From positions 4,387,001-4,451,000 of the forward strand of contig OX637393.1 of NCBI GenBank assembly GCA_951799425.1: 64,000 nucleotides of DNA, written 5' to 3'. The position numbers were made by a program, and so were the translations under genes. A model generated the notes under the pieces. That model searched no databases, was not told the origin of the DNA, and saw only the letters and a program-made list of their open reading frames with translations. The DNA is from Ilex aquifolium (lineage: Eukaryota; Streptophyta; Magnoliopsida; Aquifoliales; Aquifoliaceae). This document shows positions 23,351-35,151 of this stretch, piece by piece (the stretch's first letter is position 1; each line of letters opens with the position of its first letter).

Positions 23351-26350
23351 GTTCTGCTTTGTCCACCAAACTACTCCTGCTGAACATTCCTTCACTCAAG
23401 ATCAACTCAGGCCCTTCCTAGACACTTCCTCACATTACTTCTAACTCCAACTCCATTTGACAAGATATATTCCAATTATAACCCACAACTTGAGACATCA
23501 TGCTCACTTTATGATTGAAATTGCAAAGTGATTTAAACCTATGAGCATTCATCATACAAAAATTCGAATTCTGTTCTCAACTATCAAAATGAGTACCCAA
23601 AATAAACATCATAAGGTTCAGAATCAATGCATTCCAAAAATATGTCAATATCAATAACTTGAGAAATATTCCCTCATTCTTGTAAGCATGAAGCTTTTTA
23701 ACAAATTTCTCAATTGAACGAACTAGATGTACATGAGCAAAAGTATAGTCTTAGATGCTAGGCTAAAGTATGCACTTACCATATTAATTTCCAACTTGTG
23801 TGTAAATGAAATAAACAAGTAATTTAGGAATTTACAAAGTAGAATTCACATTCGACAGGCTAGACAAACTCAGTTTCAATGCAAAAACTCACCAAGGGAC
23901 ACTCTTAAGCAATAACCGCACTCACGTTATACAGGTATGCACTCCATGTGTACATGTGATATAGAATCTTGTATTCAAAACAAAGTGCTCACATGTAATC
24001 CAAAAATGAAGTTCATATGTAGAAATAAAGCGACCTTGGCATAGTCTCATGAATAGGATGTTAGTGCATTAAGTAGTAAGACACAACTTGTCGTTTTCTT
24101 TGAATTTATGCGCCTCCCATGCTTCTCTAGATCACCTAGGACTTTTAAAGGTTATAATGGGGCCTTGGGGTGATATATAGGTAAAAGAAATGAAGGATTC
24201 AGGATAACAAAGAAGGTTGTTCCGAGTGAGAGACTTTAATCTTAGAAAAATACTTCCCTTTTATGGGATTTTGATTTTCACACCATCACCACACCCTTTG
24301 TTTCTTTTCTTTCTTTTCCTTTACATTTCCCTTTTTCTTTTGATCATTCTTTCTTTATTCTCACCCCTTTTCTCCTTTTCTTGGCTTTTTCATTTTTTTC
24401 CATTGAACTCTTTGAGTTTCAACATCCATTATCCCTTGCTTGAATTTCCACACCACACTTCCTTCTTTTGCAATCACTCATTTTTGTTTAGGAACAACCA
24501 AGGTAAGGTAGGTATTTCTTATTTTCTTTGGCTTGGTTCAATGTGTGGCATAGAAATGAATTCAATTAAGGCTCAATCATGGCACTAGGGATAACATTTC
24601 CTCAAGAAAAAGGGCAAAGGCTCAAAATATTCAACAATGGCCTAAGATCACTTCCAGGTCCACATGGGAAGAGCATTACATGATCAAGACAAATCAGTCT
24701 ACTAACCAAATGCAACTAACCAAAACAAGCATAATGAGACTATTGAACAAACTTGATATCAAAAATTGTTCTTTGAGTAAACGTAAGTTCCCTCCAAAAA
24801 GGTTTGGCACTAAAACTCTCATGGGTCTTTACTCATCTCCACTACTTATGTCAAGCTTAAAACATGAATCCAACCCATGAATCACTAAAATTACAAATTC
24901 AGAAATCACATACAGATGAGTTCGAAAATCAATACATATGTGATACTTATGCATAGGATCCATTTCTATAGTAAGCTCATGTACACAAGGTTCATAATAA
25001 CGATCAACATGTCATCCAGTTCATACTCGCTTCATAAGGGAATACAGATCAACTTAAAGATATTTTTCATCAAAATTTTTCAAAATTTTTCACATATTTT
25101 GTACTAATGCGACAAAAACAGAATACTTCCCAGCAACCTTGGTGTAACATACAAATGGTGCACCTCACCCCCCAACTAGAATCATGCTTTGTCCTCAATG
25201 CAACAAAAGGATATAGTAGGCAATGGAAGACAATAAAAGATAAATAGGGTAAGAGAACACCTCGCAATTGCGCTTTTGACAAAAGCACCAAGATCTGGAT
25301 TCAAGAGGAAAACAAAGCTATACACCAACAACAAGTAAGTGACATGAAATAAAAACAGGACAATATTAAAATAAAAGGAAACTGTACATGCAAACAAAGG
25401 ACCAATTGTTATTCCTCAACCAAGTCCGGATACTAAATTTAGAGAATGATAATTGTAAAAATAATAAAAAAATTTGGGATGAAATTATCAATTTTCGTTA
25501 GCAATATTGACAGAAGGGAGACATAAGGGGTCTCCATGCAATGAATTTCAAACCTCATGAGGTCTTCGTGTTATTTATAAAATGTCTAGAGGTGTCTGTG
25601 TAATATTACCAAAATTCAGCGGATGTCTATAATTTTTACCCTATTTTTAATTAAATATTTATTTATTATTATTTTATATTAAAAACTTGAATATTATATT
25701 TCTAATAAAACCAGTTATTGATTAGGAGGATTTGTTAGTAATTAAAAAAGAAATTTGAGTGAATTTGTTTCTGTGTATATTTATACGTGGAAGATTAGAC
25801 ACTTTGTGATTAAATTTATAATTATATTGTGTCATTTGAGGTTGAATGGTGATAGTGGTGATAAATTCATGAGTTTTATAAATAAGTAATATTTGGTTAA
25901 TTTTATTTATCGCTTAAAAATTGTGAATTTAATTGTGTTATGTTAGTATTTTTTTTTTCTTGAGATATTTATTACATAGGGATAGAGTGGATTGGAAATA
26001 TGGTGGTTGAGTTTATAATTATGTTGTGTTATTGGATTGAATGATAGTAGAGATGATAAATTTGCGAATCTTATAAATGAGCAAACTTTTATTTATTTTA
26101 TTTATTGCTTAAAGATTGTAAATTTCAATGAGCTATGTTTGTGTGTTTTTTTTTTTTTTCAGAGGCATTTGTATATATAGTGTTATTTTGGATAATTTTT
26201 ATATATTTTTATGATAGTTCCATTAAAATAGAGGATATGATCGACGATATATTTCGAACCATTTTGCAAGAACAATTTGTATGAATATTTATAGGTCATT
26301 CCTTTTGAATTTGAAAAATTGTTTAAGATTTTTTTGTTTATTATAAAATA

Positions 26351-27262
26351 CTAGTTATTGTATGTGCCTGAAGACACAAAGTAATAAAAAATGTGTAACA
26401 ATAATCATATTTGTATTCATATCCAAAATCAAATCACAAACATAGATGAGAGATAAATGAATTTAAGCATCGGTTGTAGTGGGGGTGAGAGGTGGTAGCG
26501 GCGGCAGTGGGGGCGACGACGGCGACGGTGGTGGTGGTGGCTGTGGTGGCGACGGTGGTGATAGCGGTGGTGGTGGTGGGGGGTGGTGGCGATGGCAATG
26601 GTGGTGGTGGCGACGGCGGCAATGGCGGTGGTGGGGGCGATGGCAGCGGTGGCGACGACGGTGGTGGTGGTGGTGGTGGCGACGGTGGGGGTGGTGGTGG
26701 TGGTGGCGGTGGGGGTGGCGGTGGCGATGGCGATGGCGATGGTGGTGGTGGTGGTGGAGGTGGTGGCGGCGATGGCGATGACGATGGCGGAAGTGGCGGC
26801 GACGACGTTAGTAGTGGTGGTGGTGGCGACGGCAGCAGTGGTGGTTGTGGTGGCGGCGGTGGTGGTGGTGATGGGGGTGGCGACGGTGGGGGCAATGGTG
26901 GTGGCAGTGGCGGCGGCGGTGGTGGTGGTGGTGGCGACGACCGTGGCGGCGATGGTGGTAGATGTAGTGGTTGTGGGGGTGGTGGTGCTAGAGGTAGTGG
27001 CGGTGGCGGTGGTGGTGGTAGAGATAATTGTGGAGCGATTTCAAACACTATTTTTTTTTAAATACTTATAATTTCTAGAATTACTTTTAAAAAGTCACTT
27101 CAAACACACCCTTAGGGTCTATTTTTTCTATTAAATTTAAGGTGTTAATATTAGTCGTTAGATTAACTTTAAAGTAAAATTTAAAACAATCTGAACCGCG
27201 AAAAGTAAAAGTCATTTTGTTTATCTTTTAAAATTTGAATTGTAAGCTACTTTATTATATAA
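26351..27262 (-). mobile_element. Small Helitron (minus strand) nested in another Helitron
   Basis: Read on the minus strand, the 5' side is TTATATAATAAAGTAGCTTA (the expected TC mutated), with the TTTTCGCGGTTCAGATTG block near 27185-27210. The 3' side has the hairpin GTGTCTTCAGGCAC followed by ATACAATAA and CTAG. It sits in the copy of the 13-kb element at a point readable in the intact copy. About 550 of its 912 bp are a GGT/GGC triplet repeat. Confidence 0.75.
26476..27025. repeat. (GGN)n triplet repeat
   Basis: About 550 bp of imperfect GGT/GGC/GAC triplets. All frames stay open on both strands (poly-Gly, poly-Pro, Trp/Arg and Val/Ala runs) because the repeat lacks stops. I treat none of them as a gene. 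Confidence 0.95.
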
Positions 27263-27522
27263 ATTTTCAGGTACGAATAATGACTAATATATATATAATA
27301 TCACTTATGTCGGCCTAAAATTAAAGACAAAAATACTACGTGGACCAAAAAAAGATTAAAAAACTAAGTCTACTTAAAACAAAATAAAAATCTGGGCCCA
27401 CACCAGCCACACCACTCATTTCCTATCCTATTTTCTATCTCTTTCTCTATCTCCCGGCCAGCGACACAGAAGAATAGCACACAAAATATATATCCCATCT
27501 TCTTTGTCGGTAGCTTGTACTT

Positions 27523-27880
27523 AGGGGTGTCAATCGTATCGTGTCGTATCATTTTCGTGTCGTGTCACTTTCGATCGTGTTATTTTCGTGTCGTATCACT
27601 TTCGGTACGTGTCGGTTTCGTGTCAATATTCGTGTTAATAAAAAAATATTTAATTTGACAACAACTAATATAATATTATTTAAAAAATTAAAAAATTCTT
27701 ATTTTATATTTACAATACTCGTTAAATAATTATTTTCTATCTGACCCATTAATCGTGTTATTTGTGTCGAACCTTAATTTGACTCATTTATTACTCGTGT
27801 CAACTAATCGTATTATTTTCAAGTTCGTGTCGGGTTTGGTTCGAGTCAGGTTCGTGTTAACGGAAAAAATTGACACCCCT
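27523..27880. mobile_element. MITE with AGGGGTGTCAAT termini, 358 bp
   Basis: Begins AGGGGTGTCAATCG and ends AAAATTGACACCCCT, flanked by ACTT on both sides (27519-27522 and 27881-27884). The interior is CGTGTCGTGTCATTTTC-type repeats. The 27288-27518 and 27885-28084 flanks hold no recognisable gene. Confidence 0.75.
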
Positions 27881-28084
27881 ACTTGCACCCACCAGCTGCC
27901 CGTGACAAGGTGACAACGGTTAGATGTGTTCGAATTAATTTATATGTATATCGTTTAATAATATTTTTGATCTGATCAAATACAGTTCATTCATGTTAAG
28001 ATTAGGGGATTTATGAGAGATTATCTTCATTATTTGGTTTAAAAAAATTGTCAAAATTGGAACTAAAGACGTCTGAATTTACAA

Positions 28085-28279
28085 CTCGTCTACACTAACA
28101 CTTAAATTGTATGTTTAAACAACAATTATTGGAGTTACAACTCGTCTACACTACCACTTAAATTGTATGTTTAAACAACAACTCGTCTACTCACTCTTGT
28201 ATGTTTAAACAACAATTATTGGAGTTATTTGATTGTAGCATAAAATAGAGAAAAACGTGCTTACCTATATGGATGCAAA
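28085..28279. repeat. Relic of a UGT-unit upstream segment (left part)
   Basis: Matches about 6525-6560 and 58665-58700 (TTGTATGTTTAAACAACAATTATTGGAG) and ends in the pre-insertion target ATATGGATGCAAA. The first half is locally triplicated (ACAACTCGTCTACACTA... units). It continues on the other side of the Helitron at 42397. No UGT coding sequence belongs to this relic within the window. Confidence 0.8.
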
Positions 28280-29044
28280 TCTATACTACTTTAAAACATC
28301 AGCATACATGAAAAACAATTTTTTTTTTTTTTTTTACCCTCCAACACTAGAACTATGTCATATTTATCCTCCAAATTTAATGCCACAATCTATACCTATA
28401 TCTATATCTAACTAGAAAAACTTTAAATTTCTCTTTTTACCTTTCAACAATTCAATAAAGTCATTCTTGTTTAATGTGTGCCTTTTTTAACTAATAATAG
28501 TATTAAAGTTTGGCTGCCCATTTGTTTTCTTTCTTAATTCTTACTGTCATTAATACATTAATCACCTAAAAGATGAAATCATGAAACTGATCCAAGGGGA
28601 GGAACCGTCCTTTCCTTTTCTCTTCAATTTGTCATCCTCCACACTCTTCTTGGCCCTTCGATTTCACCATTAAGGCATTAATCACTTTACTTAATGGCCA
28701 CACGAATGCTCTGTTCTATTTTGTAAGAATTACAGCAGCTATAAAAAAGCACAAAACAGATTGGACTTTTCAAATGTAGCTGCTTCATGGGAGGGAAAGG
28801 GTTTATACAGATAAGGTACTCGACTACCATTGCCTATCAGTCAAATGGTTGTAAATGGGTCGTGTTTATCAATCTGCAACAAATGAGATTGTACCAAAAA
28901 GAAACAAACACTAGACTCATATAGCCTGCAATGCTTCAGGTTGGCGTGTCTAATTAGATGTATGATGTTGATTTACATATCTAAAATGTTATTTGATTAT
29001 TTTTTGTCTTTTCAAGTGGTTTTCTTGTGTTTGGGTTTGGTTCT

Positions 29045-29780
29045 TGACGATGTGGATCTACGCGAATGAGCTATTGAATAGGATTAATTCGTATGAACAA
29101 TCTACGTGGGGCTAAGTAGGGTGTCTGAGCTGCATGGCTCATATCTAATAATGATGGTTGATGTTTGGGGGAATGAGGATAGGGATGATAACACGACATA
29201 ATTATAGTGGTTCACCGGCCTGAGCTCGGCTAGTCCACTCAGCAATGGAGTCTCTAGCTCCTTTTCTTCTTATTTGTGGTATTGAATGTATTACAGTGTG
29301 ATCAGGAGGGAATTAGGGTTTTTTTGTGGCTCTATCACCTCATCCTCTTCAACGGAGGCCTCACCCCCCTCGTATAGCCTCTTGCTTACCTCTAATCCGA
29401 ATTTTCTTCCTATAATGAAGGGATTTCCCGTATCTCTCCCTCTTCGATCCCGGAATTACCATAACTCCATTCGATTGGCTTCCATGGTCTATATCCCGAG
29501 ATCTTTGCCTCTTACCGTGTGATCCTCCTTAATCACTAGAGAGGATCTTGGTTGGTTGAGAGTTTTATGCCTTGATTCCAGTTTGACCCCTACTTCAGGG
29601 GTGTCTGTTGTCATCTCGTTGTCTTCTTGCCTCTTTCTCCTATTCTCTTACCTGGAGGAGCTCTAATACCGGCTGGATGAGCTCAGACTATGGCTGGAGG
29701 AGCTCAGCGTATCTTACCTGAGCTCCCGAGTTGAGCTCACTTCCCGAGCTCATGTCGGGGGTTTATTTTAGGTATCATCA
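29045..29780 (-). repeat. Element 1, 3' LTR (left)
   Basis: On the plus strand starts TGACGATGTGG and ends GGTATCATCA. Contains a cluster of GAGCTC palindromes at about 29655-29750, a motif that recurs through the non-coding parts of this element. Confidence 0.95.
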
Positions 29781-29797
29781 GTTGCCCCCCAGCCCTT
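29781..29797 (-). other. Element 1 polypurine tract
   Basis: On the minus strand GGGCTGGGGGGCAAC lies directly before the 3' LTR. Element 2 has GGGGGGCAAA at the same place. Confidence 0.7.
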
Positions 29798-29910
29798 GCC
29801 TTAAGTTACTTAGGCAGGGGCTGACCTGCTTCCCAAACTGAGCTAGATCTGCATGTGGCTACCCTGGGCTTCGCACGTGACTTGAAGCCCTTTGACGGTT
29901 TGCAGCACTC

Positions 29911-32433
29911 ATGACATCATCTCCCATGCCCCCCAGACCTGACAAGGGCAAGGGCAAGGGCAAGGGCAAGGGCAAGGGCAAGGTGATCGGAGTTGGGATT
30001 GAAGAAAAAGCCTCATATTTGGGGCTTGCCTTCAATCACACCCAGTCTGTTGGTTATAGTAGAGAGGTTCCTGGGTTAATGATAGCTTACAAAGCTCGCT
30101 ACGGTTTTCCTCCTGGGGTTGAACCCTGGTGTCCTCATAGGTCTATCTACTATGTAGAACAAGTGCGTAATAGGGTTTGCTTCTTCCTTGCCGCCTTTGA
30201 GAACGGTCTTCGCTTTCCTCTGCATCCCTTTATCAAGGCCGTTCTCCAACATTTTAATGTGTGCCCCTCCCAGATTTCTCCCAACTTCTTTGGCATTATG
30301 GTAGGCCTCTTAGTCTTATTTAAGAAGCATAACCTCGGGGTTCCTAGCATTTCTCTGCTCATGGAGCTTTTCAACGTCAAACTGACCTCTTCCGAAGGTT
30401 TTCTATATATCTCCAAGCGAACTAATGCTAGGAAGATTATTACCGACCTCCCCTCTTCTCACAAAGCGTGGAAAAAACATTTCTTTTATATTGGGGGTAC
30501 CAACTGGGAGTACAATCCTGCGGATAAAACGGATACTCTTGGTATCCCTAAAGCTTGGACTACCCCAGAAAACTTGCGTGAGTCTTTACTCGAGCTGACT
30601 GAGCTCTGATTTGGAATTTATTGGCCTCTTGCATGTCTCTTACTTGTATATATATTTTATTTTTTTATTTATTTAGGTGGCCGACCTGAGCTCAGCCCCG
30701 AAGATAAGAAAGTGCTAGTGAAGTTGGGGAAAATCAAGCCTGAGAGGTACGCTGACCTTATTGATTTTCGGAATCTGGTGAGGCTAGGTCTGAGTCCTCC
30801 TTCGACAACCTTAGCTATTCCAATATCCGTTGTAGGAGCTGAAGAAGGTAATACCACTGTCACTTTCTTTCTTTTCCTCTTTCGTTTTCTTTTTATACCT
30901 TCTGATTCCAATCAGACCTTCCAGGTCCTTCTACCATGAAGTCTACTTCTGAAGAGCTTCAGGCAAAGGTTACGGAGCTGATGAAGGGTGGTAAGTCCGG
31001 CAAACGGAAGGCCCGGGTCGGCTCTGGGAGTGGCCCAAACACCAGGGCTAAAATCCCTAGATTGGAGATGTCTTCGCCCTCCTCGCCTGCTAAAGAACCG
31101 GCTCCCATCAAGGCACCACCTTCCTCATCCGACACCCCTCACACTGCAGTCGCCTCCTCCCCTCCAGAGGCCCAGCCTGTGTTGGTGCCAGCTCAGACGG
31201 GAGGTCAGGCTTCCCCCTCCTCTTCTGAGGTCGAAAAAGCTTTGAGACTGATCCCCAAACTCCAGCCCGACAATTTCACGTACAATGCTTTTGGGAAGAG
31301 AGTTGAGAAAGGGGAAAGATCCGAAGAGGGAGATGAAGATTCCTACTTTGATAACATGGATCTTGCTGCGGGAGCCCTTTCTTCTATTTTTTTTGAATCT
31401 GATGTCCTGAAGGCTGCTTCTATGCCCATTGGGGAATCCATCTCTTCAGCCCTTCAGGGAGCAGCTGCTGTAAGTGCTAGCACTTTTCCCTTTTTACTTA
31501 TTTTTATTTCATGGTCTCACGCAATTTGCTGAACTTTCTTTATATTCCCAGGCTGCCCTTCATGCGAGAGGTCTGCTGCACCGGATTCGGTCTCATAAGA
31601 GCTCTGTTAAGGCTTTGAAGACGTATAAGGTCAGGGCTACTGAACTGTCCCTTGAGAACGAGGACCTCAGGGCTCAGGTGCAAAGCCTCAGAGAGCAATC
31701 AACGAAGCAAGCCTCCGACCTCAAACATACATTAACCGTCAAAGTCAGAGCTGAGGAAGGGGAAAAGAAAGCTCGAGATGAGCTACAACTAGTTAAGGAG
31801 GATCTGCAGTTCAAGACTGAGGCGTGGTCCAAGGCCAGTCAAGAAGCTTTTGATGCCAAAAACTCCCTTACGCAGGCAAGGCAGGAGTATCTCACTCTTA
31901 GCGAAGCCAATGGCAAGCTTTGCGAGGAACTCGAGGTGCAGAAAGACCTGGTCAAGCAGAGGGATGGCGAGGTGGCTGAGCTGAAAGATGAGGCTACCAC
32001 CTTATGGGCTACTGGGTGGCTCGCCTTTAGGCGTCAGGCTATTAAAGCTTTTCCTAACCTCGACTTCAATTTCTCTATCCCTCCTGCGGAAGAAATGGAG
32101 GGCTCAGACTCTGATAACGGAGAAGAAGTCTTGGTCCCGCCAGCTGAAGCCTTGAATCAAGACGTTCCTGCCACTGGGACTTCTGGAGCTCTTGCCGTAA
32201 TTCCTGAGCTCCCAACTACGACTCCTGAGCTCCCCACTGCAGCTCCTGCTGTTCCTGTCCCTACACCGTTTTCAGCTGACTTGGTGACTGAGGCCCTTGC
32301 TCAAGATCCGGAATCAACGGAAACAAGGACCCGTGTGGCAGGCATTTCTGGAAGCTCTTCCCTTGCTTCTGTTGTTGAGGGCTCATCTACCGAGCTGCGA
32401 GATCCTTCAATTACTCCTTCTTTAGATACTTAG
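29911..32433 (+). CDS. Antisense four-exon gene of element 1 (gene A)
   Basis: Runs opposite to gag-pol. Exons 29911-30577, 30677-30847, 30925-31469 and 31552-32433, all GT-AG, phases 1, 1 and 0, give 754 residues without a stop; an alternative in-frame acceptor exists at 30916. A Lys-Gly hexamer repeat (residues 12-24) is followed by a core (about 75-220) with GLRFPLHPF, ISPNFF and WKKHFFYIGG, resembling the plant-only family annotated 'putative gypsy type transposon' (Pfam Transposase_28 type). After it come basic patches (GKRKARVG, RAKIPRLE), a Ser/Pro-rich acidic stretch, a long coiled coil (about 485-612) and a tail with FPNLDF and SDSDNGEE. The encoded function is unknown. The same intron positions occur in element 2. 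GGAATACAAT lies 60-80 nt past the stop, as in element 2, and may be part of a polyadenylation region. Confidence 0.78.
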
Positions 32434-33116
32434 AGCTCTTTCTGTTTATTCATGTAATCCTATCTTCTTTTTTATTCTTGTACTTCGAACTTGCGTTTTT
32501 GGAATACAATTCTTCATGAAGTAATTTCTAAATTTCGTTTTGAATTGTGATGATGTGTTGCGACTTTGAGACATAACTCACATGATTCTGTTTGGTTCTG
32601 TTTTTCTGAATTTTCTTCTGGGTTTTCTTATACTTCCCTTGCCCCCCTTGCTTTGAGAAGTGCTTCAGTCCTTCTTGAAGCAAGATTATGGACTTCATGA
32701 ACTGCCAAGTTCTTTTGATGACTGAGGAACCTATCAGGAACTTTATCCTTCTGGTGTGGGCAAGGTTCTTGGAACTGCAGGTCTCAAAGATGAGCTCAAA
32801 TATGAGGAATATTCTGCTTGAGTGGGGTCAGAACTCTCTTCGGTTGTTTTGAGTGCAATAGGAGGGGTAATCTTGTGCAGATTCCTTTTGCCGCCTTTTT
32901 TCCAACCGTTTTCCATAACCGCAACCACCTTTATTAATTAAGAAACCCAAAAAGACAGCCGACTCCCTTTCGCGTGGTTCTTGGTTTCCTAAAAACTCCT
33001 AACCTTCTTTAAATCTCCTATCATCTGCTGAGTCCCTTCCTCTTTTGCGAAAAATACTTCTGAGTTCCTTTTTCTTGATCGTTCGTGGTTACCCTTTGTT
33101 TTCATCGTGATCTTTA

Positions 33117-34207
33117 ATGGCTGCCCCTGCTTCTTCTTTGTTGGAGGGGCGCACTTCCTTTGTGATCGAATGGAAGTGGCACTGTCGCTACCTGTCTCCT
33201 TCAACCTTAGAGCCCTCTGATTTGAAAGCCATCCAGAAACGGTTTTTTTCTGATCTTGATTTGCCTTTGCGAGTCCCTACCCCTGACGAGCCCTGCAACT
33301 TCCTTCCTCGAGGGGAAGTCTGCTTCTTTGAAGGTGCCATGGATATGGGACTTCGTCTTCCCATTCATCCGGCCATAGGGCGAGTTCTTGCCTATTATGG
33401 CTTATGCTCTTCTCGCCTTTCCCCACGAGAATGGGCCGCTATGGTAAGCTTCTTCCTGTTCTGCCGCCTACATGCCATCGGCAGGTTCCCCTATGTCTCT
33501 GAGTTTCTATACTTCTTTGAGATCGAGGAAGACGATGCCCCCTGCTTCAGCTTCTTCCGTTGGAGGAATTTTAAATTACGCCCTTTGCTTCTAGGCCTTC
33601 CATCCAATCCTGAAGGATGGTCTAAATGTTTCTTTTTTGCTTCTGGGGAGTCTTGGCGGTCCACTGAAGATCGTTGCCGTGAAGCTAGGATCCCACGGTC
33701 CTAGAAGAGTTTCTCACGTATTGGTAGGTTCGAACTGAGCTGTCTTGAGTATATACTTTCCTTGAAGATATATTCTTATTGTATCCTTGTTGCTCAGGTC
33801 CCCCTGATCTGGATGTGCCCGAAATGATAAACATTGATGAATTGCTGCTTGTTGAGCCTAGGTCTTACTCTGAGTTAATGACGAGTGCAAATCTTTATTT
33901 GCTTGGGGCTGAGGCTACTGAATTTGAATTTTCCTCCGTTCCTTACTCTTCCTGGACCTCTTTCTCTGACTCTGACGAGGATGGGGATTCTGACGAGGAT
34001 GGGGATGCTGGTGCGAGCTCCAAAAGGCGTAAGAGGGATGGCTCTTTCTCTCCTGAATCTCTGTCCACCATTTTACTTACCCCAGCAGGTCAAAAGCTTC
34101 TTGATTCGCTCTATAAGGCTGAGCAAGAAAGAGATGAGCTGAAGAAGGAGAATGCTCGCCTGAAGGAGGAAGTGGCTGAGCTGAGGTCACAGCTTAAGAA
34201 GGACTAG
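33117..34207 (+). pseudogene. Second, shorter antisense gene of element 1 (gene B)
   Basis: Paralogue of gene A in the same direction. Exon 1 is 33117-33723 and exon 2 33798-34207, joined by a phase-1 intron at the same place as the first intron of gene A; the model is 338 codons. Exon 1 has a TAG at 33702-33704 (codon 196), just before the donor. The core shows GLRLPIHPAI, LSPREWAAM and WSKCFFFASG. Exon 2 has paired acidic repeats (SDEDGD), a basic cluster (SKRRKRDG) and a terminal coiled coil (ERDELKKENARLKEEVAEL). It lacks the long C-terminal region of gene A. Read-through, an unseen splice form or simple death are all possible; I favour a recently broken gene. Confidence 0.65.
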
Positions 34208-34607
34208 GAGCTCTACCCCCTTGTATTTTCTTCTTAATTAATGTCAAACTTTGTTTCTCCTTGCATTTCCTTGAACGCCTGTATTCTTAGATGTTTTGAA
34301 TGTCAGATCTTTCTTTTTGAATATGCATGTTGATGTATGAGCTGAGGGGCTCATCTCTTTTGAGCTAAGTAGTTCCTTCTGAATTCTGTAGGCTTGTTTC
34401 AGCACATTCTTCGTGTTCAGGGCATGAACGTGGATGGAAAACAGAAGATCATGTTTGCACTGACCTTAGTCCCTGACTGGTTCCCCAGATGATCTCCACT
34501 GCACTAGACATGCGTAGGCAGCATACGAGGACCACTGGTCGTGGGGGAAAGACTGTTGGTGTCTCCAAGAAGAGATTAGCTTGGATTTTAGAAGCTTTAT
34601 TATTTGT

Positions 34608-35072
34608 ACATGAGCTGAAGAGCTCATCTCGATTTTTATGAGCTTAGAAGCTTACCGTTTGTGTATGAGCTGAAGAGCTCATCTTGAATTTTATAGGCTG
34701 AAAAGCTTTTCGTTCCTTGCTTTATGAGCTGAATAGCTCATCTTGAATTTTATAAGCTGAGAAGCTTATCGATCTTTGTTTTATGAGCCGAAGAGCTCAT
34801 CTTGAATTTTATAAGCTGAGAAACTTATCGTTTGTTTATGAGCTGAAAAGCTCATCTTGAATTTTATAAACTGAGAAGCTTATTGTTCTTTGTTTTATGA
34901 GCCGAAGAGCTCATCTTGAATTTTATAAGCTGAAAAGCTTATCGTTCTTTGTTTTATGAGTCGAAGAGCTCATCTTGAACTTTATAAGCTGAAAAGCTTA
35001 TCGTTCTTTGTTTTATGAGCCGAAGAGCTCATCTTGAATTTTATAAGCTGAAAAGCTTATCGTTCTTTGTTG
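34608..35072. repeat. Array of eight paired-hairpin units
   Basis: About eight tandem copies of a unit near 59 bp. Each holds two perfect or near-perfect hairpins, ATGAGCTGAAGAGCTCAT and ATAAGCTGAAAAGCTTAT types, separated by CTTGAATTTT. The array ends about 80 bp before the 3' end of pol and lies 400 bp past the antisense gene B stop, so it fills the convergent gap between the two transcription directions. The preceding 34208-34607 holds no gene. Confidence 0.9.
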
Positions 35073-35151
35073 CCCATTCTTTTACTTCGGAAATCATGTG
35101 ACGAAAAGACTCGTTTATTTTTATTGAAAATAGCTCCGTTACATGGAAAAC

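Larger units (their letters stand above)
19495..25430 (-). mobile_element. Degraded retrotransposon-derived segment (Athila-like features)
   Basis: On the minus strand it has features of non-autonomous Ty3/Gypsy (Athila-type) derivatives: GGACAAAGCATGATTCTAG leading to a GGGGGG purine run (near 25165-25195), another AAGTTGGGGGG run (near 21350), and a 'putative plant transposon protein' frame between them. On the plus strand GGTCGTATCCACAGGGAA lies at about 19723. I could not find paired LTRs or a target duplication, so the limits are only where Helitron-like sequence resumes on each side. Outside the frame at 21666-22861, the segment is non-coding. Confidence 0.5.
25431..27287 (+). mobile_element. 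Right half of a Helitron-like element, interrupted by another Helitron
   Basis: Positions 25431-26350 match 13048-13970, and 27263-27287 continues the match to the CTAA end (TTTTCAGGTACGAATAATGACTAA). The left half is missing at the border with the preceding retroelement segment. The interruption is the element at 26351-27262; the uninterrupted paralogue reads TTATAAAATATTTTCAGATACG at 13957-13978. Confidence 0.75.

Noticed and set aside
26434..27061. Long Pro-rich and Gly-rich open frames on both strands
   Set aside because: They arise from a stop-free GGN triplet repeat; all frames are open and no start, splice or domain evidence exists.
30150..30416. Minus-strand frames inside the antisense genes (also 30669-30911, 45959-46456, 47537-47848)
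   Set aside because: Opposite-strand shadows of the better-supported spliced plus-strand genes.
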